Assembly (NCBI GenBank): GCA_963844885.1
Contig: CAWJQA010000012.1
Coordinates: 310,001-374,000, forward strand
Source: DATMER01 sp963844885
GTDB taxonomy: Bacteria; Acidobacteriota; Thermoanaerobaculia; Multivoradales; UBA5704
Reading direction: 5' to 3'
DNA length: 64,000 nt
A program made the translations under genes and the position numbers. The notes beneath the pieces were generated by a model. That model ran no database searches and was not told where the DNA came from. It saw only the letters and a program-made list of their open reading frames with translations. The first letter of the stretch is position 1. Every line of letters begins with the position of its first letter. Shown piece by piece: positions 9,421 to 18,051 of this stretch.

Positions 9421-10278
9421 ATGACCCGGAACCGAACGACAACGCTGCTGTCCCTGCTTCTCGCTCTCGCCGTCTCGCCGCTGGCGGCCAAGGAGCTGGG
9501 GCCGTTCAACATCACACTGCGCTATTCGCCCCAGGAGAGCGTCGGCACGTCGGTGCCGACCTTGACGATGGGCATCTCCGACGTCCCGGTGCGGCTGTCG
9601 ATCGAGGATGGGCGCACCATCGCCGATCCCGCGGTGATCGGCGACAGCACGGACGACGACGACCGGGTCTGGCCCGTCCGGGCGGCCAACGACCTGCTCG
9701 GCTGGGCCAACGAGGTGCTGCTCAAGAATGCCGGCGAATGGGGTATCCGCGTCTCGGACAGCGCCCCGCTTCAGCTCGAGGGCTCCCTGCTGCGCTTCAT
9801 GGTCAACGAGAGCAACAAGGCGGTGGGCTCGGTCTACAACGCCGACATCCGGGTCGGCTTCCGCCTCCTGGATGCCAAGGGCCAGCTCCTCTGGGAGGGG
9901 ACCGCGGCCGGAGACGCCACCCGCTACGGCAAGAGCCGGGTCGAAGAGAACGTCAACGAGGTGCTGAGCGACGCCATCAAGGAGGCCTATGCCACGGCCC
10001 TCGGCGATCCGGCGTTGCAAAACGCCTGGCTCGGCAAGGGGGGGCCCGCGGCCACAGCCACCGCATCCAGCGCGCCGGCGGCGGCGCGCATGACGCCCGA
10101 CGAGCTGCTCGCCGAGCTGGTGAAGCTCAAGAAGCAGGGTTTCTCCACGGAGCTCCTGGTGGACTACGTCAACCAGAAGTCCCTGACCGGCGGCCTCACG
10201 GCGGACGACATGGTGAAGTGGAAAAAGGAGGGGATGCCGCAGGACGTGATCCAGGCGGCTCTCAAGCGCACGTCGTAG
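9421..10278 (+). CDS. Exported YajG-like hypothetical protein
   Basis: 285 residues with a signal peptide (about 1-23, cleaved after LAAK). There is no lipobox Cys, so it is probably soluble in the periplasm. Residues 30-190 have the outline of YajG-like proteins (predicted periplasmic/lipoprotein family of unknown role), with a central strand DIRVGFRLLDAKGQLLWEG. The C-terminal 75 residues are Ala-rich and helical and contain two short repeats of the type ..LVKLKKQGFSTELLVDYV.. and ..DMVKWKKEGMPQDVIQ... A strong Shine-Dalgarno (AGGAGGG) precedes ATG 9421. Confidence 0.65.
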   Translation: MTRNRTTTLLSLLLALAVSPLAAKELGPFNITLRYSPQESVGTSVPTLTMGISDVPVRLSIEDGRTIADPAVIGDSTDDDDRVWPVRAANDLLGWANEVLLKNAGEWGIRVSDSAPLQLEGSLLRFMVNESNKAVGSVYNADIRVGFRLLDAKGQLLWEGTAAGDATRYGKSRVEENVNEVLSDAIKEAYATALGDPALQNAWLGKGGPAATATASSAPAAARMTPDELLAELVKLKKQGFSTELLVDYVNQKSLTGGLTADDMVKWKKEGMPQDVIQAALKRTS

Positions 10279-10292
10279 GCCGGCGTCCGGCC

Positions 10293-10430
10293 ATCCTCGC
10301 TCCGGACTACGAGGGCGACCCCGACCGGGAGTACCGGCAGCCCCTGGACCTCGGCGTCGACGGCCTGTTCAGCGATTTCCCGGACCTCGCCCGGCGGGCG
10401 GTGGACCTTTTGGAGAGGAGACCTTCATGA
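10293..10430 (+). pseudogene. C-terminal remnant of a glycerophosphodiester phosphodiesterase
   Basis: Between the 9421 gene and the cupin, one frame reads REYRQPLDLGVDGLFSDFPD followed by a short helix and stop. This is the typical last segment of GDPD enzymes, where the final strand of the TIM barrel carries (L)GVDG(I/L)F(S/T)DFPD. No start codon or catalytic N-terminal part is present nearby, so it is a remnant about 45 codons long. Its TGA overlaps the ATG of the cupin (ATGA at 10427-10430), suggesting that the cupin was once translationally coupled to an intact GDPD gene. Confidence 0.65.
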
Positions 10431-10801
10431 AAATCGTCGATCCGTCCGAGATTCCCGCGAAGTCGGGAGAGGCGGCGTACTTCAGCGGCAATGTGCAGCT
10501 CCGCCGGATGGTGGACACGGGCGCGGTTTCCGACGTGAAGATCCTCCGTGTCGAGTTTCCCGCGGGCGCCCGCACGAACTGGCACATTCACAGCGGCGTG
10601 CAGGTGCTGGTAGTGGTGGAAGGCCGCTGCCGCTTCCAGCACTGGGGAGGTCCGGTCCAGGAGGCCGGAACCGGCGAGCTGATCCACATCCCGGCGGACG
10701 AAAAACACTGGCACGGCGCCACCCCGGACGCCCCCATGGTCCACCTGGCGATCAACATCGCCCTGGAAACGGAATGGCTGGAGCCGGTCGCGGACGCGTG
10801 A
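10427..10801 (+). CDS. Single-domain cupin protein
   Basis: 124 residues, one cupin_2 beta-barrel. Motif 1 is seen as NWHIHSG with His53 and His55, followed by VLVVVEGRCRF; motif 2 as HIPADEKHWHGA with His94 and His96. These give a likely metal site. Such small cupins include carboxymuconolactone-decarboxylase-associated proteins and sugar or dioxygenase-like enzymes; the sequence does not tell which. A GGAGAGGAG ribosome site lies just upstream, inside the GDPD remnant whose stop overlaps this start. Confidence 0.85.
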   Translation: MKIVDPSEIPAKSGEAAYFSGNVQLRRMVDTGAVSDVKILRVEFPAGARTNWHIHSGVQVLVVVEGRCRFQHWGGPVQEAGTGELIHIPADEKHWHGATPDAPMVHLAINIALETEWLEPVADA

Positions 10802-10812
10802 GCCCGCCAGCC

Positions 10813-11328
10813 TCAAGCGGCAGCCTGGGCAAACTCTACGAGGGTAGAGGTAGCCGGGGCCTTCGTTTGGACGGCAGCGGCTTTGTCCACCAACATCCTG
10901 AGCAGCAACAGGTTCGCGACAAGCGCGCGGAAGATGAGGTGACGATCCATCAGGTAAGAAAACAGAGCCCCCTGATATGCGGAAAGGATCTTCCCATAGC
11001 GCTCATTTCCTGCTTTCGACAGCTCGCGCTGGAGCTGCTCGTCTGCCATCGCTATCGCCGAGCTGTGACGATAGGCAACCCAAAGCGCGAGAGCCTGCCA
11101 GAGACTGACATGCGGCAGGGTGTCTATCGTTTTCGCAAGGGAGCTGTCCAAGTACTCAAAAACCCAATCCCTCGGGTTGACCTCGCCATCCATAGCAGCT
11201 TCCCGTAGCTCGTCCCTCAGCGCGTACAGACGGTACTGGTACTCCCTTGCCTTGTTTAGAGCCCGAAGGTCATGAAGCCTGTCGAGGAGATACGCCGCGA
11301 GCAGGATTGAGAAACCAAGATAGAGCAT
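10813..11328 (-). CDS. Hypothetical membrane-anchored protein
   Basis: 171 residues, no family recognised. The N-terminus is a membrane helix (MLYLGFSILLAAYLLDRL) followed by a charged helical region. A second hydrophobic stretch lies around residues 128-150 (LIFRALVANLLLLRMLV). Composition is less GC-rich than the flanking genes and richer in Lys, Tyr and Gln. It is 30 bases downstream of the other small membrane protein (11359-11763) on the same strand, so the two probably form one transcript. The pair looks acquired. Confidence 0.55.
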   Translation of the reverse strand: MLYLGFSILLAAYLLDRLHDLRALNKAREYQYRLYALRDELREAAMDGEVNPRDWVFEYLDSSLAKTIDTLPHVSLWQALALWVAYRHSSAIAMADEQLQRELSKAGNERYGKILSAYQGALFSYLMDRHLIFRALVANLLLLRMLVDKAAAVQTKAPATSTLVEFAQAAA

Positions 11329-11358
11329 GACGGCTCCCTTTTTATTCAGGTCCCAGCG

Positions 11359-11763
11359 TCAGATTCCGGCGCTGTGCCGCGTGTGAGTGAGATCCACCGG
11401 AATGAGCTTTCGTTGATGTGCGCTTTTCCACTTCGCGAGACGCTCGTTCTCCGCCTCGATGACGCTCAGGCGCCGCTTCCAGTAGTAGTGCTGTGCGATG
11501 AAAATTCCGGTCGCAAGCAGCACAAGCAGCCCAATCGCTTTCCCACCGGGGCTGTCTGGGTGAATCAACATGTCGATGATCTCGTGCTTCTGTTTGTCCG
11601 TCCCATGGACTTCGACGAAGCCGAAGAGGATCAGAACAGCACCGCCAGGCCACCCGAAGCGGTCGATTGCACGCGCAAAGAGATTCAAAAACAGTGCGAA
11701 TACTTCCGGCCCTGAAAGATCCTCCGTGCCTGAGCGTTTCGGTTTTTTCTTCGGCGTAGCCAA
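11359..11763 (-). CDS. Hypothetical two-helix membrane protein
   Basis: 134 residues, no family recognised. A basic N-terminus (KKKPKRSG) is followed by two likely membrane helices (about 24-48 and 72-92, the second IGLLVLLATGIFIAQHYYW) and a basic, helical C-terminal tail. Lower GC than its neighbours. First gene of a two-gene minus-strand unit with 10813-11328. Confidence 0.5.
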   Translation of the reverse strand: MATPKKKPKRSGTEDLSGPEVFALFLNLFARAIDRFGWPGGAVLILFGFVEVHGTDKQKHEIIDMLIHPDSPGGKAIGLLVLLATGIFIAQHYYWKRRLSVIEAENERLAKWKSAHQRKLIPVDLTHTRHSAGI

Positions 11764-11906
11764 TGGACCTCCGTCCCCTGGGCGCCTGCTCTATCGTAGA
11801 TGCATAACGCATGGCAGGTCGGCACCCCCCAGATTCCTACTTCGGATAAGTATCGGTGACCTTGAGGGGCGATGTCAACCCACAACCACGCGCATGAGGC
11901 GGCCCG

Positions 11907-13772
11907 TCAGCCTCCCGACCCCGCCGCCACGGCTGCCGGCTCGGCGGTGGCCGGGAAGAGATCGCCGGCCAGCTCGCGGATCAGCACGCCGTAGCCCGAG
12001 GTCCCCAGCATCAGCCTGCCGTCCATGATCACGGCCGCCGAGATGTCCCGCGCCGGGACCGGCACCTCGATGACGCGGAACTTGCGGGCCTCGCGGTCGT
12101 AGAGCCGGACCGTGTCTCCGCTCACCAGGAGGGACGGCCAGCGCTCGTGGCCGGTGGAAAGCAGGCGCGACGCCTTGGCGGTCAGCGCCTGCCAATCGCC
12201 GCCTTCCGCGGTGCGCACCCAGGAGCCGCCCGGACCCCAGAGCAGGAGCTGGTCCTGGAGCCGGTACAGCCGGCCGCCGGCCACCGGCGCCGCGATCGTG
12301 TCGTTGGTGCTCCCTCCGATACCGCTGAGCCGGTAGACCCCTTCCCCTCCGGTCACCCACAGGGCGCCGCCGAAGAAGGCGGCCGAGCGCGGAGCGCCGT
12401 GCGCGAACGGGAGCTCGACGAACGTGCCGTTGCGCAGCTCCCACAGCCCGCCGGCCGTGCGCGCCACGAGCCGCGGACCGTCGATGAGAATCTGCTCGAC
12501 CCGGCTCTCCCCCAACTCCTTGAGGCGGAACCAGGCGGCGCCGCGGCGCTCGTAGAGCCCGCGCTCGGTGGCGGCGTAGATCCGGCCTTCGTGCCAGGCG
12601 AAATCGAGCACCGTCGGGAGCGGCGTGAAGTCGGAGCCGGCCGTGTCGAAGGTCCGCCCTCGGTCACGCGAGACGTGGAGGCCCGAGAGCGGTCCGGCGC
12701 TGCTCACCCCCACCAGCAGATCGTCCCCGAACGCGGCCAGGGCCGAGACGCGGGTGTTGGCCATCCCTTCGCTGGCCGGGTGGAAGCTGGCCGCCGCGTC
12801 GTCCGACACCCAGACGCCCGAGCCTTCGGTCCCGAGGAAAATCCGGTCCGGCCGCTTCGGGTGCCAGGCGATGGCCTGGATCGACAGGGCGGGATCGCCG
12901 GTCCGCTTCCAGGTCAGGCCGCCATCGGTGGAGACGTGGAGGCCGGCCACGGTGCCGGCCAGCAGCTTGCCGTCCGGCAGCGCGGCGAAGCTCGGGGTGC
13001 GCCGCTCTTCGAACCCCTCCTTGAAGCGTTCCCACTGCCCGCCGCGGTCGAGCGTATGGTAGACCCAGCCGCAGGTGGTCGCCCAGATCTCGCCGGGCCG
13101 GCCGGGGATCGGGGTCAGGCTGAAGACCTCCGAGTCGAGAACCATGCCGCTGAACACGCCGGCCCACGTCTTGCCGCCGTCGTCGCTGCGATACGCCTGC
13201 CGCCAGGTGCCGGCGATGACCGTGTCGGGCTGGGTCGGATCGACGAGCAGGCTGGTGACTTTCCCCTCGGGCAGGTCGACGGTGAGGCGGCGCCAGCTTC
13301 CGCCGCCGTCCTCGGTCCCCCAGACGCCCGAGAGGGTGCCGGCGTAGAGCCGCCCTTCCCGGCCTGGAACCAGGGCGATGGTGTAGACCGGCTCCTCGGG
13401 CAGGCCGGCCGCCCGCGACGACCAGGTCTTCCCGAGGTCGTCCGAGGACGCCACGTGGCCGCCGCCCCAGACGCCCTGCAACGACACCCAGAGACGGCCG
13501 GGCCGATTGGGATCGAAACGCAAGGCGCTCACGAGCCAGCCCGGGAACGGCAGCGGCGAGCCCGCGTCCGACCAGGTCCGGCCGCCGTCGCGGGTGGTGT
13601 AGAGCTGACCGGCCGAGGTGCCGGCGAAGACCCGGTCGGGATCGTCGGGGTGGACCGCGAGGCTGCGCACGTCGCCGCCCCAGAGCGGCAGGGAGCGCCA
13701 GGTGCCCGCCCAGGCGGGGACGGCGGTCAGGGCCGCCAGAATGACCGGCAGGATCAAGGCTTTGCTATGCAT
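11907..13772 (-). CDS. Exported BNR/YCF48-type beta-propeller protein
   Basis: 621 residues with a signal peptide (1-22). The chain is a run of sortilin/BNR-like blades with repeated S.DGG.TW motifs: TTRDGGRTW, SSDDLGKTW, GTEDGGGSW, RSDDGGKTW, HTLDRGGQW, STDGGLTW, SRDRGRTF. This predicts a periplasmic or surface seven- to ten-bladed propeller. The family includes sialidase-like, photosystem-assembly-like and glycan-binding proteins; no sialidase catalytic residues are evident, so a binding role is more likely. Its start overlaps the end of xdhC by 8 bases (13765-13772), implying cotranscription, though the functions are not obviously linked. Confidence 0.8.
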   Translation of the reverse strand: MHSKALILPVILAALTAVPAWAGTWRSLPLWGGDVRSLAVHPDDPDRVFAGTSAGQLYTTRDGGRTWSDAGSPLPFPGWLVSALRFDPNRPGRLWVSLQGVWGGGHVASSDDLGKTWSSRAAGLPEEPVYTIALVPGREGRLYAGTLSGVWGTEDGGGSWRRLTVDLPEGKVTSLLVDPTQPDTVIAGTWRQAYRSDDGGKTWAGVFSGMVLDSEVFSLTPIPGRPGEIWATTCGWVYHTLDRGGQWERFKEGFEERRTPSFAALPDGKLLAGTVAGLHVSTDGGLTWKRTGDPALSIQAIAWHPKRPDRIFLGTEGSGVWVSDDAAASFHPASEGMANTRVSALAAFGDDLLVGVSSAGPLSGLHVSRDRGRTFDTAGSDFTPLPTVLDFAWHEGRIYAATERGLYERRGAAWFRLKELGESRVEQILIDGPRLVARTAGGLWELRNGTFVELPFAHGAPRSAAFFGGALWVTGGEGVYRLSGIGGSTNDTIAAPVAGGRLYRLQDQLLLWGPGGSWVRTAEGGDWQALTAKASRLLSTGHERWPSLLVSGDTVRLYDREARKFRVIEVPVPARDISAAVIMDGRLMLGTSGYGVLIRELAGDLFPATAEPAAVAAGSGG

Positions 13773-14578
13773 AACGCGTCCGGATGACCTCGGCCAGGAT
13801 CGAGATCGCGATCTCGCCCGGTGTGTCGCCGCCGATCGGCAGACCGATGGGCGCTTTCAGATCCTGCTTCGAGAGGTCGAATCCGAGCGCCTCGACCTCG
13901 CTGCGCACCCGCGCCACCTTGCGCCGGCTGCCCATCAACCCGAGGTAGCGCAAGGCGGGCGGATCCTGCCGCAGGATGCCGGCCAGGGCGGCGGTGTCGG
14001 TCTCCCAGCAGCGGGTGACGACGGCTATGTAGAGATCACGGCTCCGGACCGGTTCGAGAAAGGGCTCCGCGTAGGAGCGGCCGACCTCGGCCAACCGGGC
14101 GCCCTCGGGAAACAGGCCCGGCTGGCGAACTCGGCCGGTCGTCGGCCACCAGGCACTCGAAGCCGGCGAGGGCGCCGGCCCGGGCCAGCGCCTGCCCCAC
14201 CGGCCCGCCGCCGCAGACGACGAGCACGGGAGTTGCCTGCAGTACCTCCAGAAAGACTTCCGCCATGCCGCCGCAGACCATGCCCGTGGGCTCCCCTTTC
14301 ACAGCATCCTCGGTGAAGTAGTACCGTTTGATCTCCGACGCCCGGATGGCTTCGTCCGCGAGCCGCGCCCGGGCGTCCGCGCAGACCATCGCCTCGAACG
14401 CGCCGCCTCCCAGGTTGCCGAACACCGACCCGTCCGGCCGGGCCAGCAGCTTCCATCCCGGCTTGCCCGGCGTGGAGCCTTCGGTCCGAACGATCTGGCA
14501 GAGGGCCACACGCCCTTGCGTTTGCAAGGAGCGTTCCGCCTCCGCCAAGACTTCCGCCGGGCCGGGGATCTCACTCAT
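13765..14578 (-). CDS. xdhC: XdhC/CoxI-family protein, frameshifted
   Basis: The N-terminal piece (from ATG 14578) has the XdhC signature around TEGSTPGKPGWKLL, then GNLGGGAFEA and a Rossmann motif VVCGGGPVGQALA, ending at VADDRP. The C-terminal piece, in another frame, resumes at LFPEGARLAEVG and ends with GLMGSRRKV and PIGLPIGGDTPGEIAISILAE, typical of the family. Between them (about 14108-14130) the middle reads EFASRA in the third frame, so two single-base losses in short G/C runs would restore a normal protein of about 270 residues. XdhC inserts or sulfurates the molybdenum cofactor for xanthine dehydrogenase-type enzymes. No such enzyme is in the window; moeA at 18955 belongs to the same cofactor pathway. 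Confidence 0.8.
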
Positions 14579-14600
14579 CTTCCAGAGGATAGCAAAGGGG

Positions 14601-15965
14601 CTACTCCTCGTCGGTCAGCCCCAGCGCCCGCTTCAGGCGGAACCAGGCCATCCGGCCCTTCCAGAAGCCGCTCTTCTCCATGGCGGCGATCTTGTCCCGC
14701 AGCCCGTCGACCGTGGCCCGGGTGTAGCCGCGCAGATCCTCCAGCTTCCAACCGATCTCCACGAGCTGCTTCTCGGCCGAGCGCAGGTCGTTGCGGGTCG
14801 CCTCCAGGATCAGCGAATCGATCGAGCCGGCGCGCACCGGGTGCAGGACGCCGCGGGAGTCCCGCACGCGGACCAGGAGCACCGCGGAATAACGCGAGAG
14901 GCCGCGCGGCAGCGGACACATCCCGCCCCAGCCCGAGCGGAGGTAGCGATCGCCGCGATCACCGCCGAGCAGCGCGGCCACCTCCGGCCGGTCGCGGTCG
15001 ATCGGAAACGTGGCCAGCACCCGGCCGTCCAGAAGCACCTCGACCGCCTCGACCGAACCGGCGCGGACGGCGGCCCAGCCCTCGATGCGGAGGTTGTCGA
15101 TCCCGGAGCACGCGCAGTGCTCCAGGAAGATGTGCGGCTCGCCGTTGTAGTGGAAGGTGGAAAAGTCCACGTCCGGCTCCACCCCCTCCGATATCGCCTC
15201 CAATACCGCCACATAGAGATCCTGGTAGTTGCAGAGCCCGCGCGCCAGGCGCAGCACCGAGCAGCCGGGCGCCACGCGGGCGAGCGCGCCGCGCACGAAC
15301 GCCTCCGTCACCCAGGTCGAGCCGTAGTCCCCCGGGTCGAGCGAGCCGCTCTCGCTGTTCTCCCGGAACAGGAGCCCGCTCTCGGGCAGGTCGGGACAGG
15401 GCTCCAGCAGGCTCGGGTGATGGGTGCTGAACGCGAGCACGCCGCCCGGACGGAGCCGTCCACAGAGCACCCGCAGCCAGTCCACGAACCGGGCCTCCGG
15501 CAGGTGGGTGAACAGCGAGGTGACGAGGATCGCGTCGAACGTCTCGTCGAGGACGAAGTCCTCCGGCCGGACGGCCGAGACCACAGGGTGTACCCCGAGC
15601 CGCTCCTCCTGGAAACGGAGTCCGTCCTCGTAGACGTCCGCCACCCAGAGGCTCTCCGGAGGGAGATCCCGCACGAGGAAACGGGTCACGCGGCCGTAAC
15701 CGCTCGCGAAATCGAGAACCTTGGCGGGCCGGTCCCCGCAGCGCCAGCGCACCACCTGGAGCAGGGAGCGGGCGATGCTCAGGCCCGAGCGGAAGTAGGT
15801 GAACAGGGCGCGGTCGCGGTCCCCTTCCATCTCCTCGATCAGGAAGGTGAGCATCTCGTCGCGCGCGTCGATGGCCACGTCGAGGCTGCCCGGCGCGATG
15901 TTGAGGTCGGCCAGGAGGGCGGCCACGGAGGGGCTCATGTCGTCGGAGCGGTGGGAGAGATTCAT
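14601..15965 (-). CDS. SAM-dependent methyltransferase with C-terminal extra domain
   Basis: About 454 residues from ATG 15965; a frame extension to 16007 would abut the divergent gene at 16010. Residues about 80-190 form a class I methyltransferase: motif I VLDFASGYGRVTRFL, the acidic end of strand 2 (VADVYED), and the motif IV region FDAILVTSLFTHLP. The middle ends in FSTHHPSL. The C-terminal 200 residues contain a beta-rich part (IEGWAAV...VEVLLDGRVLATFPID) and a coiled-coil tail. The same architecture is seen in proteins that modify glycans or surface polymers, so a role with the adjacent membrane glycosyltransferase-like gene is plausible but unproven. Confidence 0.75.
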   Translation of the reverse strand: MNLSHRSDDMSPSVAALLADLNIAPGSLDVAIDARDEMLTFLIEEMEGDRDRALFTYFRSGLSIARSLLQVVRWRCGDRPAKVLDFASGYGRVTRFLVRDLPPESLWVADVYEDGLRFQEERLGVHPVVSAVRPEDFVLDETFDAILVTSLFTHLPEARFVDWLRVLCGRLRPGGVLAFSTHHPSLLEPCPDLPESGLLFRENSESGSLDPGDYGSTWVTEAFVRGALARVAPGCSVLRLARGLCNYQDLYVAVLEAISEGVEPDVDFSTFHYNGEPHIFLEHCACSGIDNLRIEGWAAVRAGSVEAVEVLLDGRVLATFPIDRDRPEVAALLGGDRGDRYLRSGWGGMCPLPRGLSRYSAVLLVRVRDSRGVLHPVRAGSIDSLILEATRNDLRSAEKQLVEIGWKLEDLRGYTRATVDGLRDKIAAMEKSGFWKGRMAWFRLKRALGLTDEE

Positions 15966-16009
15966 GGTGCGGGCCGGGAGTCTAGCAGGGTGGTGATAAG
16001 GTCGCACGG

Positions 16010-16441
16010 ATGCCGAGGCGTCTGATCCTGGTCTTTTTCCTGGCGTGGAGCGCCTTCGCCTTCCTGGTGGAGCTCCAGGGCACCTTCGCCGGCTGGGACC
16101 GGCGGGAGAGCGAGCGCAGCGACCCCATCCGCTGGCGCTTCGGAGTCCGCCAGGTCGGCATCCTGGAACAGTGCCTGGCCGAGGCGCGGCGGGAGATCCC
16201 GCCGGGGAGCGTGGTGGCCTTCACCTCTCCGCCGTCGCCGGACGCCGCGGCGGCGGCCGACTTCTACCGCTGGCGCTGGGCCGCCTACCTCCTCCCCGAG
16301 TACGACGTGCTCTCGCTGTCCGACCCGAAAGCGGCCGAGCTCGCCCGGTACGTGATCGCGCACCGGCAGCCGGTCGACGATCCCCGCATCAAGCCGGTCA
16401 GGCAGTTGACCGGCTGCGTCCTGTATCGGGTGACGGGGTGA
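16010..16441 (+). CDS. Hypothetical membrane-anchored protein
   Basis: 143 residues, no family recognised. One N-terminal helix (LILVFFLAWSAFAFLVEL) precedes a soluble part of about 115 residues with the phrase WRWAAYLLPEYDVL, similar to the periplasmic loops of GT39-type membrane glycosyltransferases. It ends 4 bases before the multi-helix protein at 16446 and is surely cotranscribed with it, so it may be a small partner subunit. Confidence 0.55.
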   Translation: MPRRLILVFFLAWSAFAFLVELQGTFAGWDRRESERSDPIRWRFGVRQVGILEQCLAEARREIPPGSVVAFTSPPSPDAAAAADFYRWRWAAYLLPEYDVLSLSDPKAAELARYVIAHRQPVDDPRIKPVRQLTGCVLYRVTG

Positions 16442-16445
16442 AAAG

Positions 16446-17717
16446 ATGAGCTATCTGGCGGTCTTGGCCCTGGCCGCTCTCCTCGCCCTGGCGGGGTGCG
16501 CGATGCCTCTCCGCCGCTGGACCCTGCGGTGGATGGCCGGAGCCCTGCTCTTCCATCTCCTCGTCACGGCTTTCGATGCCGCCGGGATCCGGTGGAGCCG
16601 CGCCACGCTCCTGATCCCTCTGGTGGCCCTGGCCGTCGTGGGCTTGCGCCGGAAGACAGAGACGGTGCGGCTGCCGTCCGACCTGGGCTGGGGGGACGGC
16701 GCCGCGCTCTTCGCCCTGGCCGCCTTCACCCTGTTCGCGCCGACGCTCTGGACCATGACGCCGGACTTCGTCTACCACTGGGGGATCAAGGGTGAGCGCT
16801 TCTTCCTGGCCGGCGGCGTGGACTATGCGTGGCTGGCGAAGGAATGGAACTGGGTGATCCACCCGGACTATCCGAACCTGCTGCCGGAGCTTTTCGCCGG
16901 ATCGGCGCTCCTGGCCGGCCGGTTCGAGGCGCCGGCCCAGATGCTGTGGTCGGCGCTCGTGCTCGGGCTGGTTCTGGCGTCGGCGAGAACGGCGCTGCGG
17001 GAGGCGTCGAGGCCGCTTACGCAGATGGGGATCGCCGCGGTGGCGTGTGCTCTGGCCGGCTTCGGGCTCGGCCACCGCATGGCCGGAGCCGCGGACGGCA
17101 TGCCGGCCCTGGCGCTGACGGCGGCGCTGCCGGCCCTCCTCCGTCCGCCGGACCGGGAGGGAGACGTGGAGGTGGGGATCGCTGCCGCCTTCGCCGCCGC
17201 CTCGAAGATGGAGGGGATGCCGCTCGCCGCCTTCCTGGCGGCGGTGCAGCTCCTCCGCCGGATCGTAGAGGAGAAGAAGATCGACGTCCGGAGCGTGCTC
17301 TGGCTGGGGCTGCCGACCGCGCTGGTGTCGATCCCGTGGGCTTACCGCACCTTCAGCCTCGGCCTTTATCAAAGGTACAACACGGGAGGGTTCGACCTCA
17401 GCCGGGCGTCCGTGGTCTTTCGCAGCCTGGCCGGCGCCACGGCGGGAGAGAACTGGCACGGCCTGCCGGCGGTGTTGCTGGCGCTGCCGATCCTCCTGCT
17501 CCTCCGCCGCACCCGCCCGGCGGCGGCGGTGGCGTCGCTGCAGCTCCTTTTCTACCTCTGGATCTACTTCTCCGCCGCCGTGGACACCGAATACCAGGTC
17601 ATCTCCAGCTTCCCGCGGCTGGCCATGCATCTGCTGCCGGCGGTGATCGTGGCGGGCGCGGTGGCGCTGGATGACGGGTCAGTCGGAGGAGCCGGACGAC
17701 CCGGACGACCCGGATGA
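16446..17717 (+). CDS. Polytopic membrane protein, glycosyltransferase-like
   Basis: 423 residues with about ten hydrophobic helices. After the second to fourth helix there is a periplasmic loop (TPDFVYHWGIKGERFFLAGG), and further on HPDYPNLLPEL, which resemble the first loop of dolichyl/undecaprenyl-phosphate glycosyltransferases (GT39/GT83 style), with acidic and His residues near the membrane face. I infer transfer of a sugar from a lipid carrier, but the assignment is weak. The last 39 bases overlap the 3' end of the convergent FmdB gene, and its C-terminus (GGAGRPGRPG) is a by-product of that gene's Ser/Gly repeat read on the other strand. Confidence 0.55.
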   Translation: MSYLAVLALAALLALAGCAMPLRRWTLRWMAGALLFHLLVTAFDAAGIRWSRATLLIPLVALAVVGLRRKTETVRLPSDLGWGDGAALFALAAFTLFAPTLWTMTPDFVYHWGIKGERFFLAGGVDYAWLAKEWNWVIHPDYPNLLPELFAGSALLAGRFEAPAQMLWSALVLGLVLASARTALREASRPLTQMGIAAVACALAGFGLGHRMAGAADGMPALALTAALPALLRPPDREGDVEVGIAAAFAAASKMEGMPLAAFLAAVQLLRRIVEEKKIDVRSVLWLGLPTALVSIPWAYRTFSLGLYQRYNTGGFDLSRASVVFRSLAGATAGENWHGLPAVLLALPILLLLRRTRPAAAVASLQLLFYLWIYFSAAVDTEYQVISSFPRLAMHLLPAVIVAGAVALDDGSVGGAGRPGRPG

Positions 17718-18029
17718 TCCGGACGAGCCCTTGCTGTCCGACGACGACCCCTTGCTTTCCGAGCCCGAGCTCGTACTGTCGGAGGAGCCGGACGAGCCCT
17801 CGGACTTGGACTCCGATTTCGATTCGGGCTTGCCCTGCGAGCCGCTCTTCTTCCCGCCGTAGTCGGTCACGTACCAGCCGCTCCCCTTGAACTGGAAGGC
17901 CGGCGCGGAGATCAGCTTGCGGACCTCGCCGCCGCACTGCGGGCAGGCGGCGAGGGGGGCGTCGTCCATACGCTGCAGCCACTCGGTCCTCTTCTCGCAC
18001 TGGAGACACTCATACTCGTAGATCGGCAT
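17679..18029 (-). CDS. FmdB-family zinc-ribbon protein with Ser/Gly tail
   Basis: 116 residues from ATG 18029, which has a GGGAG ribosome site. It begins MPIYEYECLQCEKR, the hallmark of the FmdB/CxxC_CxxC_SSSS regulatory-protein family. Cys8, Cys11, Cys29 and Cys32 form a zinc ribbon (C-x2-C, then CPQCGG). After the core (residue 65) the tail is low complexity, almost only Ser, Gly, Lys, Asp and Glu, ending in repeats of GSS. It is 22 bases downstream of a DUF4388 gene on the same strand, so probably cotranscribed. Function unknown; a small nucleic-acid- or protein-binding regulator is likely. Confidence 0.85.
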   Translation of the reverse strand: MPIYEYECLQCEKRTEWLQRMDDAPLAACPQCGGEVRKLISAPAFQFKGSGWYVTDYGGKKSGSQGKPESKSESKSEGSSGSSDSTSSGSESKGSSSDSKGSSGSSGSSGSSGSSD

Positions 18030-18051
18030 TGGCAGGTTTTGCTCCCTTGAA

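Noticed and set aside
17671..17862. Acidic Asp/Pro-repeat open frame on the plus strand
   Set aside because: It is the complement of the Ser/Gly repeat of the FmdB protein, and has no ribosome site or domain.
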